A stretch of DNA of 64,000 nucleotides from Phylloscopus collybita (GCA_027886175.1 JAJNNQ010000008.1:8533001-8597000), one strand, 5' to 3'. Shown: positions 28,263 to 41,700, counted from the stretch's first letter. Translations and numbers: made by a program. Notes: generated by a model not told the origin, from the letters alone.

Positions 28263-31200
28263 CCTTTAATCTCAGCCCTTTATTTCCTGTATCTCAGCCA
28301 GTTTTCAGAAAAATAGCCTGCCCACCAGCATTTTTGCAATGCAGTTTCTTCAATACCCTTCTGTGTGCAACGTTCAAAAAGGTCATTTGAAAGTGGAAAT
28401 ATTGATGTGCACATGCTTATTGACACCTCATTGAACTGTAGCAGGTCAGGGGCAGGACTTCCTTCTCCATAAACTCTGGCCCATTCTGCCCTCACTGTTC
28501 TGTTAATCCCAGGATCCCCTCTAAAGCTCTTTTAGTATTTCATTGAGTCACCATTTGAGTAACCACAGACAGAAACACTCAGGGGAAGTCTGCAATTTCT
28601 CATGTTCTTCAGGCCTAGTTCACCCCACCAATGCCACAGCTACAGTGTGAATGGTCTCTGAGCATTAGTACAGCCTGCAGCACCCCATGGGTTCAGTCCA
28701 TTTGGTGGTGCAATGGGTGACCAAAAAGCTTGCAGCTGCACCTAGATATATGATATAAACACAACACTTTGTAGCTTCACTTCTGCCACAAATCAGCCCC
28801 TTCTGGAGACCTTCTCTTTAATTTTTTTTCCATTATAGGATTCTTGAGAATGAATACACAGAACCTTTAAAAGAGTAAGGTGCTTGGCTCCTAATGATCC
28901 CCTTGTATGCAAAAAGAGTTGGGGGTTGCAGCCTAAGGATCTACAGGATCCCGGGCAAATAAACAAACCAATTTTGTCGATTTAGACAGCACCACAAGGA
29001 CTAATGACCAAGAAGCTCAGTTTGTATTAAGATGCCTTGAGCTGCAGTCCCAGCTCTGGCAGACTCCAGGACCTTTGAAAGTCTTTCTGTATCCACTGCA
29101 GTCTGTAATTATCTTGTCTGTTTAGATTGTGATCTCCTGGTGTCAGTGATTGACATGATACATTTGTACAGTGCCAGTAAAACAGGAGTCACAACACAGC
29201 CCAGGTTAGGACCCTGAGGTGTTGCTTTAGTAACAACATCCCTCTCCTCCTCTGGCATTGCAGCAATCCACAGCTACATTATAATATCCACCTGCTTTGG
29301 GCCATCTGGTATACATAAATGTCCCTGTGTCTTTTTACATGTAAATATAACGCTTTGAAGACTCCTCTTATTGTTACCAGTCACTGCTTGTTAAGTCCTC
29401 TCGGAGTTTTCTGCCCTACAGGAGAGAGAGGTGGATCCCAGGAGCCCTCCACTCCAAGGAGAGGGGCAAACAAACATGCAGTGGGTGAGCCAGGAGCTGG
29501 TTCCCGTTCAGTGTCCCCAGGAGGGGATGGGACTGGAGCTGCTGCAGGTTTCAGGGAGCTGGGGAAGGGGACAGGCTGTGCATTCTGTTAACAGCCATGC
29601 TTTTGAGTGTGGAGGGAGGCTGCAGGTTCAGGAAGTACAACACATGACACTGTGCTGAACAGGGAAGCAGATATAAAGACAGAAGAGTGTGCAGCAGACA
29701 AAAGGAAGCAGAGGAGGGACAGAACAAAACCATGGCTGTTCTCTAGGGACAAAATAGATCAAAGCTCTTAAAGCTACAAAATTAAAAAAAAAACTCTATA
29801 AAAAGGATTAAATGGATGGAAAGTTTCAAAATTGGGAAGGGGGAGGCTCTGGTTGTCACACACCTTCTAGTGTCAGAAAATGTAAGAAGATCTCCACTTT
29901 CTTTGCTCTGGCAGTGACATCTGCCTTCCTGTGACAACACCCCTGAACTGCAGAGCTCCAATGTGACAGAACTCAGATTCCATAACAGATCTGCTCTACT
30001 AAGCAGGGATTATCTTTGCATAAGATTTGTATGAAGTGCCTCACACAACTGAAGCTGAATAGGGCTTTTAGACCCAGCTACAGAACCCACAATGCAAAAA
30101 AGTTCATCAGCATCAGCCCCACTGCATGCTGGAGCAGCGAGCACCCCATTAAAGCACCCTGCAGTCTGAGAGAGGGGGTGTACTTTGAACTAATTAATCC
30201 ACTGCTTCTTCTATGCTTTAAAGATTCAAATGCCAACATCACTCCTTACCTGCCAGTCCTATTTCAAATCCCTTTGTCTGAGGAAATTCAACTGAGAGAG
30301 AATCATAACAAAATGAGGTGATTAAGCCTCCTAGAACAAATACAGTTCCTTCTGCACAAGTGTTGAGGGGTAAAACTTTCTTACTTCCAAAGTCTTTTGA
30401 GAGTCCTGAAATTCTTTTCTTCTGTGTTGCATTTTGAAGTTGCTCCCCTTGAATATCATTGTCAGACAATAGTAACTCTCCACCTACTGACTGTCAGTAG
30501 TTTTCACAGAGATGACATTTAAAAGACTCAGAGCTTGAAAGCTAATCTCTCTTCTCAAAAGTTATATTTCCCAGCAAATATTTGGATATATGCTAGATAA
30601 ATAAAGTGAAGGCAGGTGTTCTTTGTAACTGTTCAACCAAAAAGATGAGGACTGTATAAGAATGGGACTTAATTTGACAAAACAGTGTCCCTTTCAGACT
30701 GGAGTTCTATGTAACTGCGATTCTTTAGGAAAACAACAATAATAATATGAATTAAAATTTTCTTCTGCAAGTGCAATACTAAGATTGATGCTGTTGTCTG
30801 TTGAATCCAGAGTTTCTACGAATAGTGGATCAAATCCTTCAGCATTTTAACATGGGTCTCAGTGAAGAAAATATCCACAATGCCATGAGAGGTGTGATGG
30901 TTGCATTCAGAGTATCAAATCGTTCTTAACCCAGTCTGGCCACAGCTCAGTGCTTCTGTGACAGGGTAGACTTGAGTGTGCTCAGCAGCCCAGAGGAGTT
31001 CTACAGGCTGGGCTGAATTTCACTCTGTGATAGCTCCCCTGGCACCAGCTCCAGAGGCCAGGGTGAACTGGAGGGTGAATTGAAACCCCTCACTGCACTA
31101 GGAACATGTCTGAAGTCCTTGACAGTGTCTCAGGAATATTTTTGCCAACTCCTTTCCTAGATATTGTTATTATTTTTCAGAACTATCCAATGCAATTGCA

Positions 31201-33997
31201 CTTCAAATTAAGCCTAAGTTTTGAATGGCAGTGAGAGACCTCAGGCATTCCTTTCAGACCTTAAGTTGGAAAGTCTCAGATGTTGCACACCAGCTTATGA
31301 CCAGACACACTATTCAGCTGTTCCTCTTGCTATGGGTCACCCCTTTGGCCTAACCAGTCAGATTAATGCACAAACATTTTCTGTAGCTGTTCCCCCACGC
31401 CTGTGAGCATGAGATGTGATTACAGACCTCTGAAGAACCCACCCTCTGTTTCACTGCTCCTATGCAATGGTTGGTGTCAGCTCTGCTCCTGTAACCACCG
31501 CTGCACAAGGATCTTCTTGCTCCTCTATTCTGTTCAAACCCCAAAACATGGTCTGAAGCTTTGGCTCAGTGAGGCCCTATCTGTGTGCAGTGACATTCAG
31601 GAATTTTTCCAAGAGCTCTCCGCAGGGTAGTACAATTGCACACCATCTGCAGGAAAGCTTTCCCATTCTTGAACTTTCCAAGGCATTTCTTTATTGGACA
31701 TGAAATCCACAGGTTGATGATAAAGTATGAAAAATATCCAAGTTTAGAGGAATTATTTAGCACTTGAGACTTAAAATCAGGCCAGATCTCCCTTGCTTAT
31801 ATCCATGATCTGTAGGTCAGCAGGTACTACAGCCAGCTCAAAGAACTCACAAACAGATGATCTCTTTTCACTTCTGTCCCACCTTAACTGAGAAAAAATA
31901 TATCTCACTGTTGACTTTGGACTTTCCCTGAACCTCTTCCACCCCTAATTCTCTTCAGTCAAAATAGTCTGAATCTGGCAAGGAGATCTGGAAGGAAGTA
32001 AGGGTCCCCTTTTATCCAGATTTTTTTTCGTCTCTGCACATTATTTTGTTAAAGTAGAACAGAGAGGAAGAAAAATTCAAGAAATACAATAGATGATTCT
32101 TTAGAGTGATAACTTTCCAGAGAAAACTCAGGCATTCTCTTTAATAATATTGATATATTCTCATAAGATGTCCCTCATGTAAGAATGAAAACAGATAAGG
32201 TGTCAATGTTCCCATGCATTATACCCCCATTTCTCTTTTATAAGTTATTATCCCAAGGCTACAATTTTTTTCAGGGAGTTTTAGGTAGCTCTGAATATAT
32301 GTTCTTAAACAGAAAAAGTCACTCAATGTTTATGATTGTCTCTCCCCATGCTCAAAGTGCTAGTAAATACTGTTTTCTTGTGGTTACTCTCAACTCACAG
32401 AAGAAAAGCCTGATGAGAATATAAGTGCCCTGACTGACGCTATGCAGTTTTACCTCCTACTTCCCTGGATTCCTGTGGATGTCCATTCCTTAACTTTCAT
32501 ACATGAAACATCCAATCATTTCTATGTTCTGACAGGTATTTCTGATGTTAATGGGCAAGACTCAGTGTCATACAGGTCACTACACACAAAAGCAGCCTGA
32601 CTATGCCTGGAAACCCACCTACATACACTCCTTGTTCAGATACACCCCACTGCAACAGGCACAATTGCAAGGTTTCTATGCCCAGTTCATCAACCTAAAC
32701 TATTTTGCTGCCTCAGTCCTGTTTGCAGCAGACAGATGGTAATACTAAGACGTTGCTGTATTTCAGTCTGGACCCCTGCAGAGCTGTCTCAGCACAGCAA
32801 AAGCTTGGCTGTCACAGAGCCCGGGCTCCCCTCGCAGCCCCCGTGGGTGCTCCCTGTTCCAGGGCAGAGGGCCTGCTGCACTTGCTCTGTGAGTAAATCA
32901 AGCAAAGCACACACAGTCCATCAAACCAGCTTTTACAGCTTCAGAAATAATGAAAAGGAACCATATGTTTAATGGCAGCAACACCAAAGTAGGTGCACCC
33001 TCTTCTGCAGCTAAGTTTCCTGTAACATCACTGGATGTTGTGGTCCTGAAAATGATGGGGTTTGGGTCCAGAAAGTGCCTTCCCCTTCATCCCAACACTG
33101 CTCAGCCTCCCCAGGTGACTATCACTCTGTTAGAGTTCCTAGATCCTCAGAACAAACTGAGTTAAATAATTGACACTTTCCTTTGTTTGATTCAGCATTC
33201 AGCTATTGCCAGTGTTCAGATACTAGAGACCACAAAGCAGCCACTATAAATTTCCAAAATGCACTGTGCTGGTTTAGACTTTCCTCTCTGATGCTTTTCC
33301 CAGTATTAACTCCATATCTTCTCAAAATTACACGTTGTCAAATTAAGCACAGTTGGTGGCACATTTATTATTGTTAAGTAAAGCCAATGAAAGAACATTC
33401 ATTTCTTATAGAACAACAAGGATTTTTACAGAATTCCTGTCTTGGTTCCACACTTTTTAAAAAATCCACTTTTTCTTAATCTCCTAAACTTGGGCTAAGC
33501 AGAGTTTTGAGGTTTGCAGAGCTGTTCTCCAGCTGAGTGTTTCCTTTTAGATATGCACACCTCCTTGTTGGACATTCATTATCAAACCTTGTGTTTGCCT
33601 TTTATCTACAAGTCCTCTTCAGTGTTCAGCATAAACTACATGGACACCTTGCAGATTGACATTTCTTCATTCATGCTTTACCTTAAACAGCATGCGAAGA
33701 CATCAAAGAAGAGGAGCCGACTTTGATGTTACAAAATGAAAAACGCCTCATGATTTGCCAAGACCAGGGGAACTTGTAGTTTGCTCTTTTTTTTTTTTTC
33801 TCCCCTTAAAGAAATACTACTGCTTTCCCCGTGGATATGTGAAAATCTTTGCCATTTTCACCAAACCTGTATAAACATTTTGTTCCCAGTAAAAAAACAA
33901 GCCAGATCTCATTGCAGTCTGTTAAATATAGGCCCCGGGAACGAAACTACAGTAGTTTGAACACACCCTTTATTTAAAGAGCTTTTTTGTTTCTCAC
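28263..33997. other. Intergenic, no gene recognised
   Basis: This is ordinary unique sequence with a GC-richer patch at 29430-29560 and a T13 run at 33787-33799. No coding-like conservation, RNA gene or repeat was identified by eye. Confidence 0.6.
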
Positions 33998-34094
33998 CTG
34001 TGACTTTGCAGACGACGAGTGTCACGACCCCCAGCACCACCTCACTAATAATGATAATGACAGTGCATGTGCTGTGCTTTTCATTCACAGGTCA
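33998..34094 (-). other. Exon-like segment with a membrane-helix-like reading and consensus donor
   Basis: On the minus strand the segment lies between a pyrimidine-rich CCCTCTCAG (before 34094) and a GTCACAG|GTGAGAA donor (after 33998). One frame reads STCTVIIIISEVVLGVVTLV then VCKVTG, like a single-pass membrane helix. However, that frame has TGA as its first codon after the acceptor, so a functional exon would need a different acceptor. The plus strand also has an acceptor-like TGACTTTGCAG at its left. The clustered CpGs (gacgacgagtgtcacgac) suggest constraint of some kind. It could be a non-coding element instead. Confidence 0.15.
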
Positions 34095-34469
34095 CTGAGA
34101 GGGATTTAGAGAAACATGGTCATTCCTACACTGTAGATAAAGGAATTGTGCAATGAGAGATGTTATTTGGTTTGGCCATGACAGCAAATAGCCAGCAATA
34201 AAACAGAATTGTCCTAGTTCCTTGTGGACACTTGGCTCAGCAGCTCACTCTGATCATGGAATCAAAGGTGATTTCCTCAGCACCAGAACAGAACCAAAAA
34301 GTGCCAATAACCCTGGGAGGAGGCTGGGCATACTTTGTCAGGAGGTGCCACACAGCACAAGAGGAAAGACCAGATTTGGTTCAGAACTCACATTTCTATT
34401 GTTTTGAATACTGGGAAGGGAGGTTTGCTTTGCGTGTTTTCCTTCACTGTTTGAAGTGAAGAGCTGCCC

Positions 34470-34485
34470 TGTCCTTATAAGGACA
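34470..34485. promoter_or_regulatory. CArG box (SRF-type site) in a 16-bp perfect palindrome
   Basis: 'tgtccttataaggaca' is its own reverse complement. The inner ten bases (34473-34482, ccttataagg) are a full CC(A/T)6GG CArG box. Serum response factor binds this consensus as a dimer. No promoter or gene is recognised near it, so it would act as a distal site if functional. Confidence 0.5.
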
Positions 34486-37237
34486 GAAGGAATGTGCATA
34501 ATTAATCCAAGGCTAGAGAACAGAGACATTCAAAATGAACATTTGTTATTGATTTCCCAGGCTGCAGTGGAACTGAGAAGAATATCATGAGAGGAAAAAG
34601 ATATGTAATTAAATGTGATTTGCTCCAATGCTGCCAAGCTAGGTCATTGCATATGTATCATTCGACTGCATTGCTTCAATATAAAGTGCACAGTCCCTCT
34701 CCCTGGCACAAAATCCTTTGATTAACCAGCCTCCCTGCACTGGTGGAAGGGGCCAGCCCTTTTGTTGTTTTGCTGCCGGCAGTGTTGCTTGTGCTATTTC
34801 TTTAAGACTCCTCATCAGATGTGGTTTGTCAGGGACATGCCCAGACTGTAAGTCAGAACAGAGCTCATTTTCTTTGATGTGCATTTGTAGTGTGCCTGCT
34901 CCAAAAGGAGAGGAATGAAAACTTTGGTCACACTGTTAATCTGCAGGAACTACATTTTAAGCAACTGGATGTGAATGGACTATGCACAAACTGCAGTGTT
35001 GGCTACTCCTTTCAAACAGAATTTTATCAATAATTGGTGCCAACACAAGAACATATGTCAAACACTTAACCACAACCAGCTCAGGAGGAATGTGTTTAGT
35101 CCAGACCTTCTTCTATAGATAGACTTTTTATTTTCAGTTTAGGGCCCGAATTTTTCCAGAACACAAATAGCTGCTTTAACCTAATTTATTGTTGTATTGT
35201 GCTCAAGACCAGCACAGATATCATCAGTTTGGCTGTTTGGCTCTGGTGTTATAGGTTTTGTACTCAAGGCTTTTATCCTCGAGCAAGTGTTTTGCATACT
35301 AAAATATCTGAAAGTGAAAGGGTTACACTTCATTGAAGGTCCACTAGAATGGCTGTGAGAAGAGAGCCAAAATGGTAATCACATCCCTATGAGATCATAT
35401 TGAAAGCAGCCATGCCTATTGCTCAGAGTCTTCTGATGTTGCAGGGGTCTGTAAAACATTTAATCACTGGAGTTTCAATAAGTTGAGATTTGTTGTGAGT
35501 ACTGTAGAGAGCACTCGTCTTAGATAAAATGCTGCCTGGTAATGCTCTTACAGCTACATGAGCCAGAATGCAATCGAATATCCATGGTGATTTAGCCTTG
35601 CACCGTCATCCCAGAGAAGGGGATGCAGGATTTTCACAGCTACATAGCAGTGGATTAATATAACTATTCATTACAATTCATGGGAGGCCTGATCCAGCCT
35701 CTGTCAGTGGAAGGAAAGATGCCATTTGATTTTACTGCGAGTTTGGATGGGGTTTTGTGTGTCTAATCCTGTAACTGCCCTCCACCACCACAGAAGCTTC
35801 TCCAGGGCTCTCTATTACTCTGCTGCCCAGGTGGCACCTCTACAGCTGCTGGTCTGCTCTTATTACTCAGTGGAGTTCAGGTGATCCTAATTCTGCCAGG
35901 CAGCTAAGCACTGCCACAGAGAGGTTTAATAGCTAAACCTTGTCTACCTTGCTTTTATTTATTTGAGCTTGTGAAGTTCTGACTGACCTAAAATTTAAGT
36001 TTGGCACAAACCATGTCAATGCCTGTCTCAGAAAGAAATGAATAATGGAGTTTTGAAGATGGCTCTGGAAAAACTCACAGATGAAGCTGTGTGTGGATGA
36101 AACCCAAGTAGCTCCACTCACAATGTACCTTCTCCTCTGGCCCAAAGTGTGCAGGGAGCCAAGAGACAATCATCAGCCTATCTTCATTAAACTGCCAACA
36201 ATCTCTATCCAGTTAAGCTTGCCCTGAATAAACCTTCTATTAAGACTCTATTTTGAGGAAGTGCTTCTCCACCAATGGCATGGTTTGAAGCTTACTTTGA
36301 AAGATGCAGAAACCAAGCTAAATGTGGACCAAGATTAAAGAGCAAATGACTCACACAGCGATGACCCCTTCTTACAAAGATCCAAACCTATAAACTGTCA
36401 AAGCAACTTGAATTACTGAAGAAATTGGAAAGATAGTTTATGCATCTCAAGTGGTTAAAACAAAACAAACACCTGAGCCCATTTTATTGTAAAGGTTCTG
36501 TCTTTGCTGCCATTACTGAGCAGCAGAATGAGCAAGTTTGTAGGTACCAAGGGTGAAAGATGGTTCAGTATATGGTTATACTTTGTCCTTTGTGGCTATA
36601 CAATCCAAATACACATTAGATGAAAAAACCTACCTGGGGTGCTAGAGCCAAACAAATGAAAAGGATGCCTCTGACCAAAGAGCACTGAGTTTTCAGAGAC
36701 AGCTCCTGAAATATGCCAGGTTTGAGAACAGGAGCCTCAGAGCATCAATCCTTTCCCTTTGGCTGACAGGCTCTTGCAAAAGAATAGAAGAGGTTTTCCA
36801 GCAGATGTTTTGAGTGTCACAGAAAAAAAAACCTTCATGAATTAATGTGGATTTTGAGGAGAATGATATTGCCTAAAAATACCATTGTTAGTACAGGCTT
36901 TTTTGACAGACTTGGCAGATTTCTATAGCACCTTCTGACTATATGAAGTTGTGTGTGTGACTTAACCTTTTTATTTCTGCCTTTTGGAGTTTAGTCTCTG
37001 TCACTGTTGCCCTCTGCATTCAACTCCTCTGAACCCTCAGTGCTCCTGACACTCATTGTTATTCTGCTCTCTGCTTTCAACAATATTCCAGTGAGATTCC
37101 CTCCCTGTCAAAGCACTGACTTGGTGTACCCTTAGAAAACTCTAAGGATCTGCTGATCTCTAAGAGACAAGCGAATATTTCTAGTTTCATTATCCTTATT
37201 AACTGGCCAAAATGCCAGGATTAAAATGTTTAACAGG

Positions 37238-37255
37238 AAAAAAAAAAAAAAAAAA
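37238..37255. repeat. Poly(A) run, A18
   Basis: Uninterrupted A run in the intergenic region; no flanking element recognised. Confidence 0.95.
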
Positions 37256-38185
37256 GTGTTCTCAATGTTATTTATATCACTCCCAGCAAAAGAGATTTCA
37301 TATTTTAGTGTTTTGCTGTGCTTGAAGGTTGAACATTTTTAAGAACTGTTTGTCAGCATCACATTCACTTCCCACCTGCTTTGCTGCTACTGCCCAAGTC
37401 CCACACCGTGGCCCCAGTTTCAGGCTGCCTATCAGATGTTGTTGAAAAGAACTGTTTGGAGGTATAATGATCAGCCAGGTGAAATCCTGTGTGATCCCTT
37501 TGTTTCACAGGCCAAACACTGAAAAGCACACCATCTATAAGCCATATCTATGCCCCTTTTTTGTGAGCCCGAAATAAGGTCTGGTCAAATCACCATAAAT
37601 ATTCTCATTAAGCATTAGCTCATTCTTAAGGAAATAGTTGTCAGTGTCAACTGCAAGAAGCCCTTCTTAGCTGTGTAAAAGCTGTGTAGCAGCAGACTAG
37701 AGATGGGAAAGTGAAGGAAGCAGATTAAGCCCTCATGCAGTGTTGTGCCAGTTTAAGACACCCACATCCTGTCACAAACTGCACCCTCATCTGTAGCAGC
37801 AGCAGCAGCCACTTCTCTACCATTTTCGATGTGTTCAGACATCAGGGAAGTTCCCCAGCCCACAAGGGCTTTATTTCTAGGCATGGTTTCAGCCAGGCCT
37901 GTTGCGCATGACACAAAGAAATGACACACACTGAGATGTCCAAGGAAGAAAAGAGGCCGTTTATTAATAAATTTCAATGTTTATAAAATTCTAGCAGTGA
38001 CTGTGGATTGGAGGAAGAAAATCTTCTTCAATTATACTGGGTAACCCAACAGTCCATCAACAGTCTCTTCTTTATAAGAATGTAAATATGGTTATACTGT
38101 TACAACAACAGTAAAGAAAGTTGCTTATGTGAAATCCTGTCTGACTCCATTGCAAATGCTAAACACAGAAGGCTAAAACAAAACT

Positions 38186-38709
38186 TTAGAAAAACTTCTT
38201 AAAGAGATAGAGGAGAACAGCAAAAACCCAGACAACACAGGCCCAGGACTTAGTGAGCTGCAGCCAGCAGGGACTGCAGCTCCCCAGGGCCAGGCTGCAG
38301 CTCCTGCTGCTCCTGCACCCTGCAGCCTCCTTGCAGCACGGCCAGCACCCTCTGACACCCCAGCATCTTGCTGGAACATGCCCAGTAGCTCCCCAAGAGA
38401 AAAAACAATGCCTCCACCCTCTCTGAAACCCCACCCCATCATAGAAGACTAAACCAGCCACAAACAAAAGTGGAGGCCTAAATACTCTGCAGCCAGTAAG
38501 AGCAAAAAGAATCACCAGGATCACACTGGCAAGCCCAGCCCCCAGCAGAAAGGCCTGAGGGCTCTGGAGAGGCCGGGGGCACCTGTTTGCTGCAGGCCTC
38601 AGGGCAGGCTCTGCCTGCTGAGAAGCCTTGGGAAGCAACTCCTCAGCACTCAGGAGTTTATCCCATCCCTCAAACACATGCAGCACGGGCTGCTGTCAGG
38701 ACTGCACTG
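38186..38709 (-). other. Unrecognised 166-codon open frame with three hydrophobic segments and downstream AATAAA
   Basis: The frame from ATG at 38686 to the stop at 38186 is one of the longest in the window outside NKD1. Residues about 46-66 (FLLGAGLASVILVILFALTG) and 69-81 (PPLLFVAGLVF) are hydrophobic, and the end reads WVFAVLLYLFKKFF. On the minus strand an AATAAA lies about 220 bases past the stop (37960-37965), and a possible acceptor CCTGACAG precedes it at 38709. It sits in a GC-richer patch (38220-38640). I recognise no family. The hydrophobic layout faintly recalls a reticulon-type hairpin, but that is not evidence. A second frame (38173-38442) overlaps it, which could mean a frameshifted pseudogene. 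It may equally be chance. Confidence 0.15.
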
Positions 38710-41700
38710 CTATGCTGAAATACCTGCTAGCATTGCCTATTTTGGTAACATTTGGTAGTGTAGATCTGGGGCCTTTGTGCTGCATCATGACCTCTGAAAG
38801 TTTCATAAATAAACCTGTTCATTACTGGCATAATGAGCCAATCTCATGTAGCTGTAAACTCTGGTCAAGGAAACTGGTCCATTTCCTCCAGGCTGGCAGA
38901 TAAGCATTACACAGCAGTGACCCAAACACTTCTCTGAAATCTTCCAGAAAACAAGGGCTGTCTTGTATTTTTCGCTTGGCACTACAGCTCTAGGACATAG
39001 TACCACTGTAATGTCAGATTCTCATTTATCTTCCCCCACTGCTCTTCTGCAGTTTTGGGAGAAAACCATGTCACCTGTCTTTAAAGACCTAAGAAATTCT
39101 ACTGGACTTTGAATTATTATACACATCCATCCAAAAATATCATCTACATACTTGTCTCCTTACCTGAGAAGCTCAGAAGTAGAGCTTAGACATGTGAACT
39201 CCATCAGTAATAAGCAAACAAGGAAGAGGGGAAAAAAAACCCCAATCTATTGCAAATGGCCAATACAGCAAATAAGAGCTGATCCTTATTGCTAATTGAG
39301 GTGTTATAATATCAAACAAAATGATTAAGGACTGAGCTAGGCCTAACAAAATAAATGAGCAATTTAGGGTCTGACTTTAAAAAATAAGAATATTTTATTT
39401 GATTCATCCACAGCACAGCACTTTAACAATGTGTTTGTGTTCCAGGGCCTGACAGCTTACAGGACATCAGCTCTCCTGTGCATGAGGATGGAGCTTTGTC
39501 CATCCTTAGCTCCCTCAAGGAGTCAGATACTTGTTGGTTGAAGTTAAAAAAGTTTGGGTTGAGCACTTTGATCTCAAAGACTGAAAAATGGGACTGTTAA
39601 AAGATTAATTCAGGGAAACCTTAGAAAAAAAAAAGTCATAATAAAGAAAGTGTGTGTATCTCATCATAACTGGATTGCTGGTGATCTGGCATGAAGTAGC
39701 CAGCAATGATACATCCTTCTGAAAACTCAAGGTTTCAGCTGAGAGGTCAAGTCTGGAATTAAAATAGAGTTAAACTTAAATTCCAGAGTTCACTGGATGC
39801 TGTAGTGGAGTAAAAGCAAGTCCTTCCTATGCTTTGAGTTGAAGCAGCTTAGCAAGGCAAACTTAAAGCTGACTCTTAGAAAAAAGAGCATCTCTCCACA
39901 TTGAGCATTTTCATCCTTCAGTCTCTAGCTGAGCATCATTACAAACAATTCAAACCTGTCACAGCTCCTCAAGCTTTACCACTTACAACCTGCTGCAAAA
40001 CCACACTTGAGCCAAGCCTTTCTTGGAGCTTGCTAGAGCAGCTCATGGGATTACTGTCCCAAAGTGTGCCTTCTGCCTCCTGCTGGGGTGTAAGAGACTT
40101 TGAAACATCACAAATTCATTTTCCACATGGAAGATGATTTTCAGATTAATTTCTCTCTTCTATCCTTAAGGTAGTTTTCCACCCAGAACTCTGAGGAAAA
40201 AAAGGGGGGCAGGAGGGTGTGGTGAATCCTGGCTCATATGCAGTCTACATCAAAAGTTTCCAGGGCTACAAACCATTTAGGAGGCAAGCTGACAGACCTA
40301 ACCAAGACTGCTGGGGCCCCTGAAGGAAAAAAAGAAATGACTGAAAGACATCAGAGGAGGAAAAATAAAAAATTGAAGTCCATCCTGTTGTGCTAAGCTG
40401 GTCAGAGCATGCCCACTTCATCCTATTTAGGGTGAAAGTGTCTAATATTATATCTGAGTGGGGAAAAGAAAAAAACCAACCCAAACTAAAGCAAGAAACT
40501 TAATTCAAAAGTTCTGAGCATTTTTTCACGCTTTTCCCCTGCCACCCAGTGCTGCTGAGGGCCCCCCTTGCAGACAGGGGCAGCAGAGCCTCTCCTGGGA
40601 GAAGGGGAGCCCTCGGCAGCCACGGCCAGCGACAAACCAAGCGGTGATTCTCATCAAAGTGATAGAAACAGAGCTGATCAAAACAAGCAGGAGGCACTGC
40701 TCTGTTTGGTCTGTACACTTTGTACGCTGCCACTTGGGAACTTAATTAGCCCACATGCTTCATGTTTCTATCTTGAGTCTGATGGCATACAGCTGTTCCT
40801 TTCAGCATCGCTGCCTACTGCCCTCTCCCTGCTGCTGGGGCACGCTTGGAAATAGAAAAAGTGGGATTGCCTCGAGTGCTGCCCTCTGCCAGCCCTTGCT
40901 GATTGCCTAAACCAGAACATTTTGGCCCAAAGCAAGAGGTAAATTGTTTCATTACCTCATGGGAGTTTTCCCACGTGGCCAGTGATGGGGAGGATCCCAC
41001 AGTCTCAGAGTGCTGATCCTAGCACAGGGACACCCTTCAGAGCCAAAATGCTGAAAAAACTGAAAAATTAACCCTTTTCAGGGCAATTTTACCTGCTGGG
41101 GTGAGGGGGAAGCATTCTTGAGTCATTGTCAGCATGAGGTGAGGGGACAGAGCTGGTGCTGCTTCCCACCTCAGCTGAGGTGGATTTGTGGCAGAACAAG
41201 CCCTGGACATAAAGTATGAAGGGATATAGATTATTTCAGGACAATGAGACCTGGCACTTTCCCCATGGCCTGCCACGGCAGACAGTGGCCAAAATTGTGC
41301 AAGGATTTAGAAATAAAAAAAAACCAAACCAAACCAAACCAAACCAAACCAAACAAAAAAAAAAAAAAAACAAACCAAAAAAAACAAAAAAAAACAACAA
41401 CAACAAAAAAAAACCCACCAAACAAACAAACAAACAAAACACCAAAAAACCTAACAAAAAAAAAAACCACTCCAGAACTGAGGTTGTGGTGATCCATTCA
41501 TACTAAAATGCAGGGAAAAAAAAAATCTACTGAAGATGCCCAGCTGGCCAAAGAAGCCCAAACTGGGAGAAAGCTCAGGAATGAGGCGTGAGCTCCCACT
41601 CCTGGTTGCCTCTGTGCTCAGCATCAGGTTAAGCCTCAGCACCCCTAATTACAGCACAGGAAGGAGGACAAAGCTGGCTTTATAGCCTGAGTCTGCCCAG

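Larger units (their letters stand above)
34095..38185. other. Intergenic, CArG palindrome and little else
   Basis: Apart from the CArG palindrome (34470) and the A18 run (37238), there is a weak CTCF-like motif at 35824-35837 (tgcccaggtggcac, 11 of 14) and a (GCA)n-like patch at 37796-37810. The interval 37740-37990 has AATAAA hexamers on both strands. Confidence 0.55.

Noticed and set aside
37753..37977. Possible solo LTR around the AATAAA and pyrimidine-rich text
   Set aside because: No matching second copy, no clear TG...CA ends or target-site duplication could be seen; signal too weak to report as an element.
41321..41354. Possible interstitial telomere repeat
   Set aside because: The unit is AAACC, not CCCTAA/TTAGGG.
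41231..41506. Lysine/asparagine- or phenylalanine/valine-rich open frames
   Set aside because: Produced entirely by the A/C low-complexity tract.
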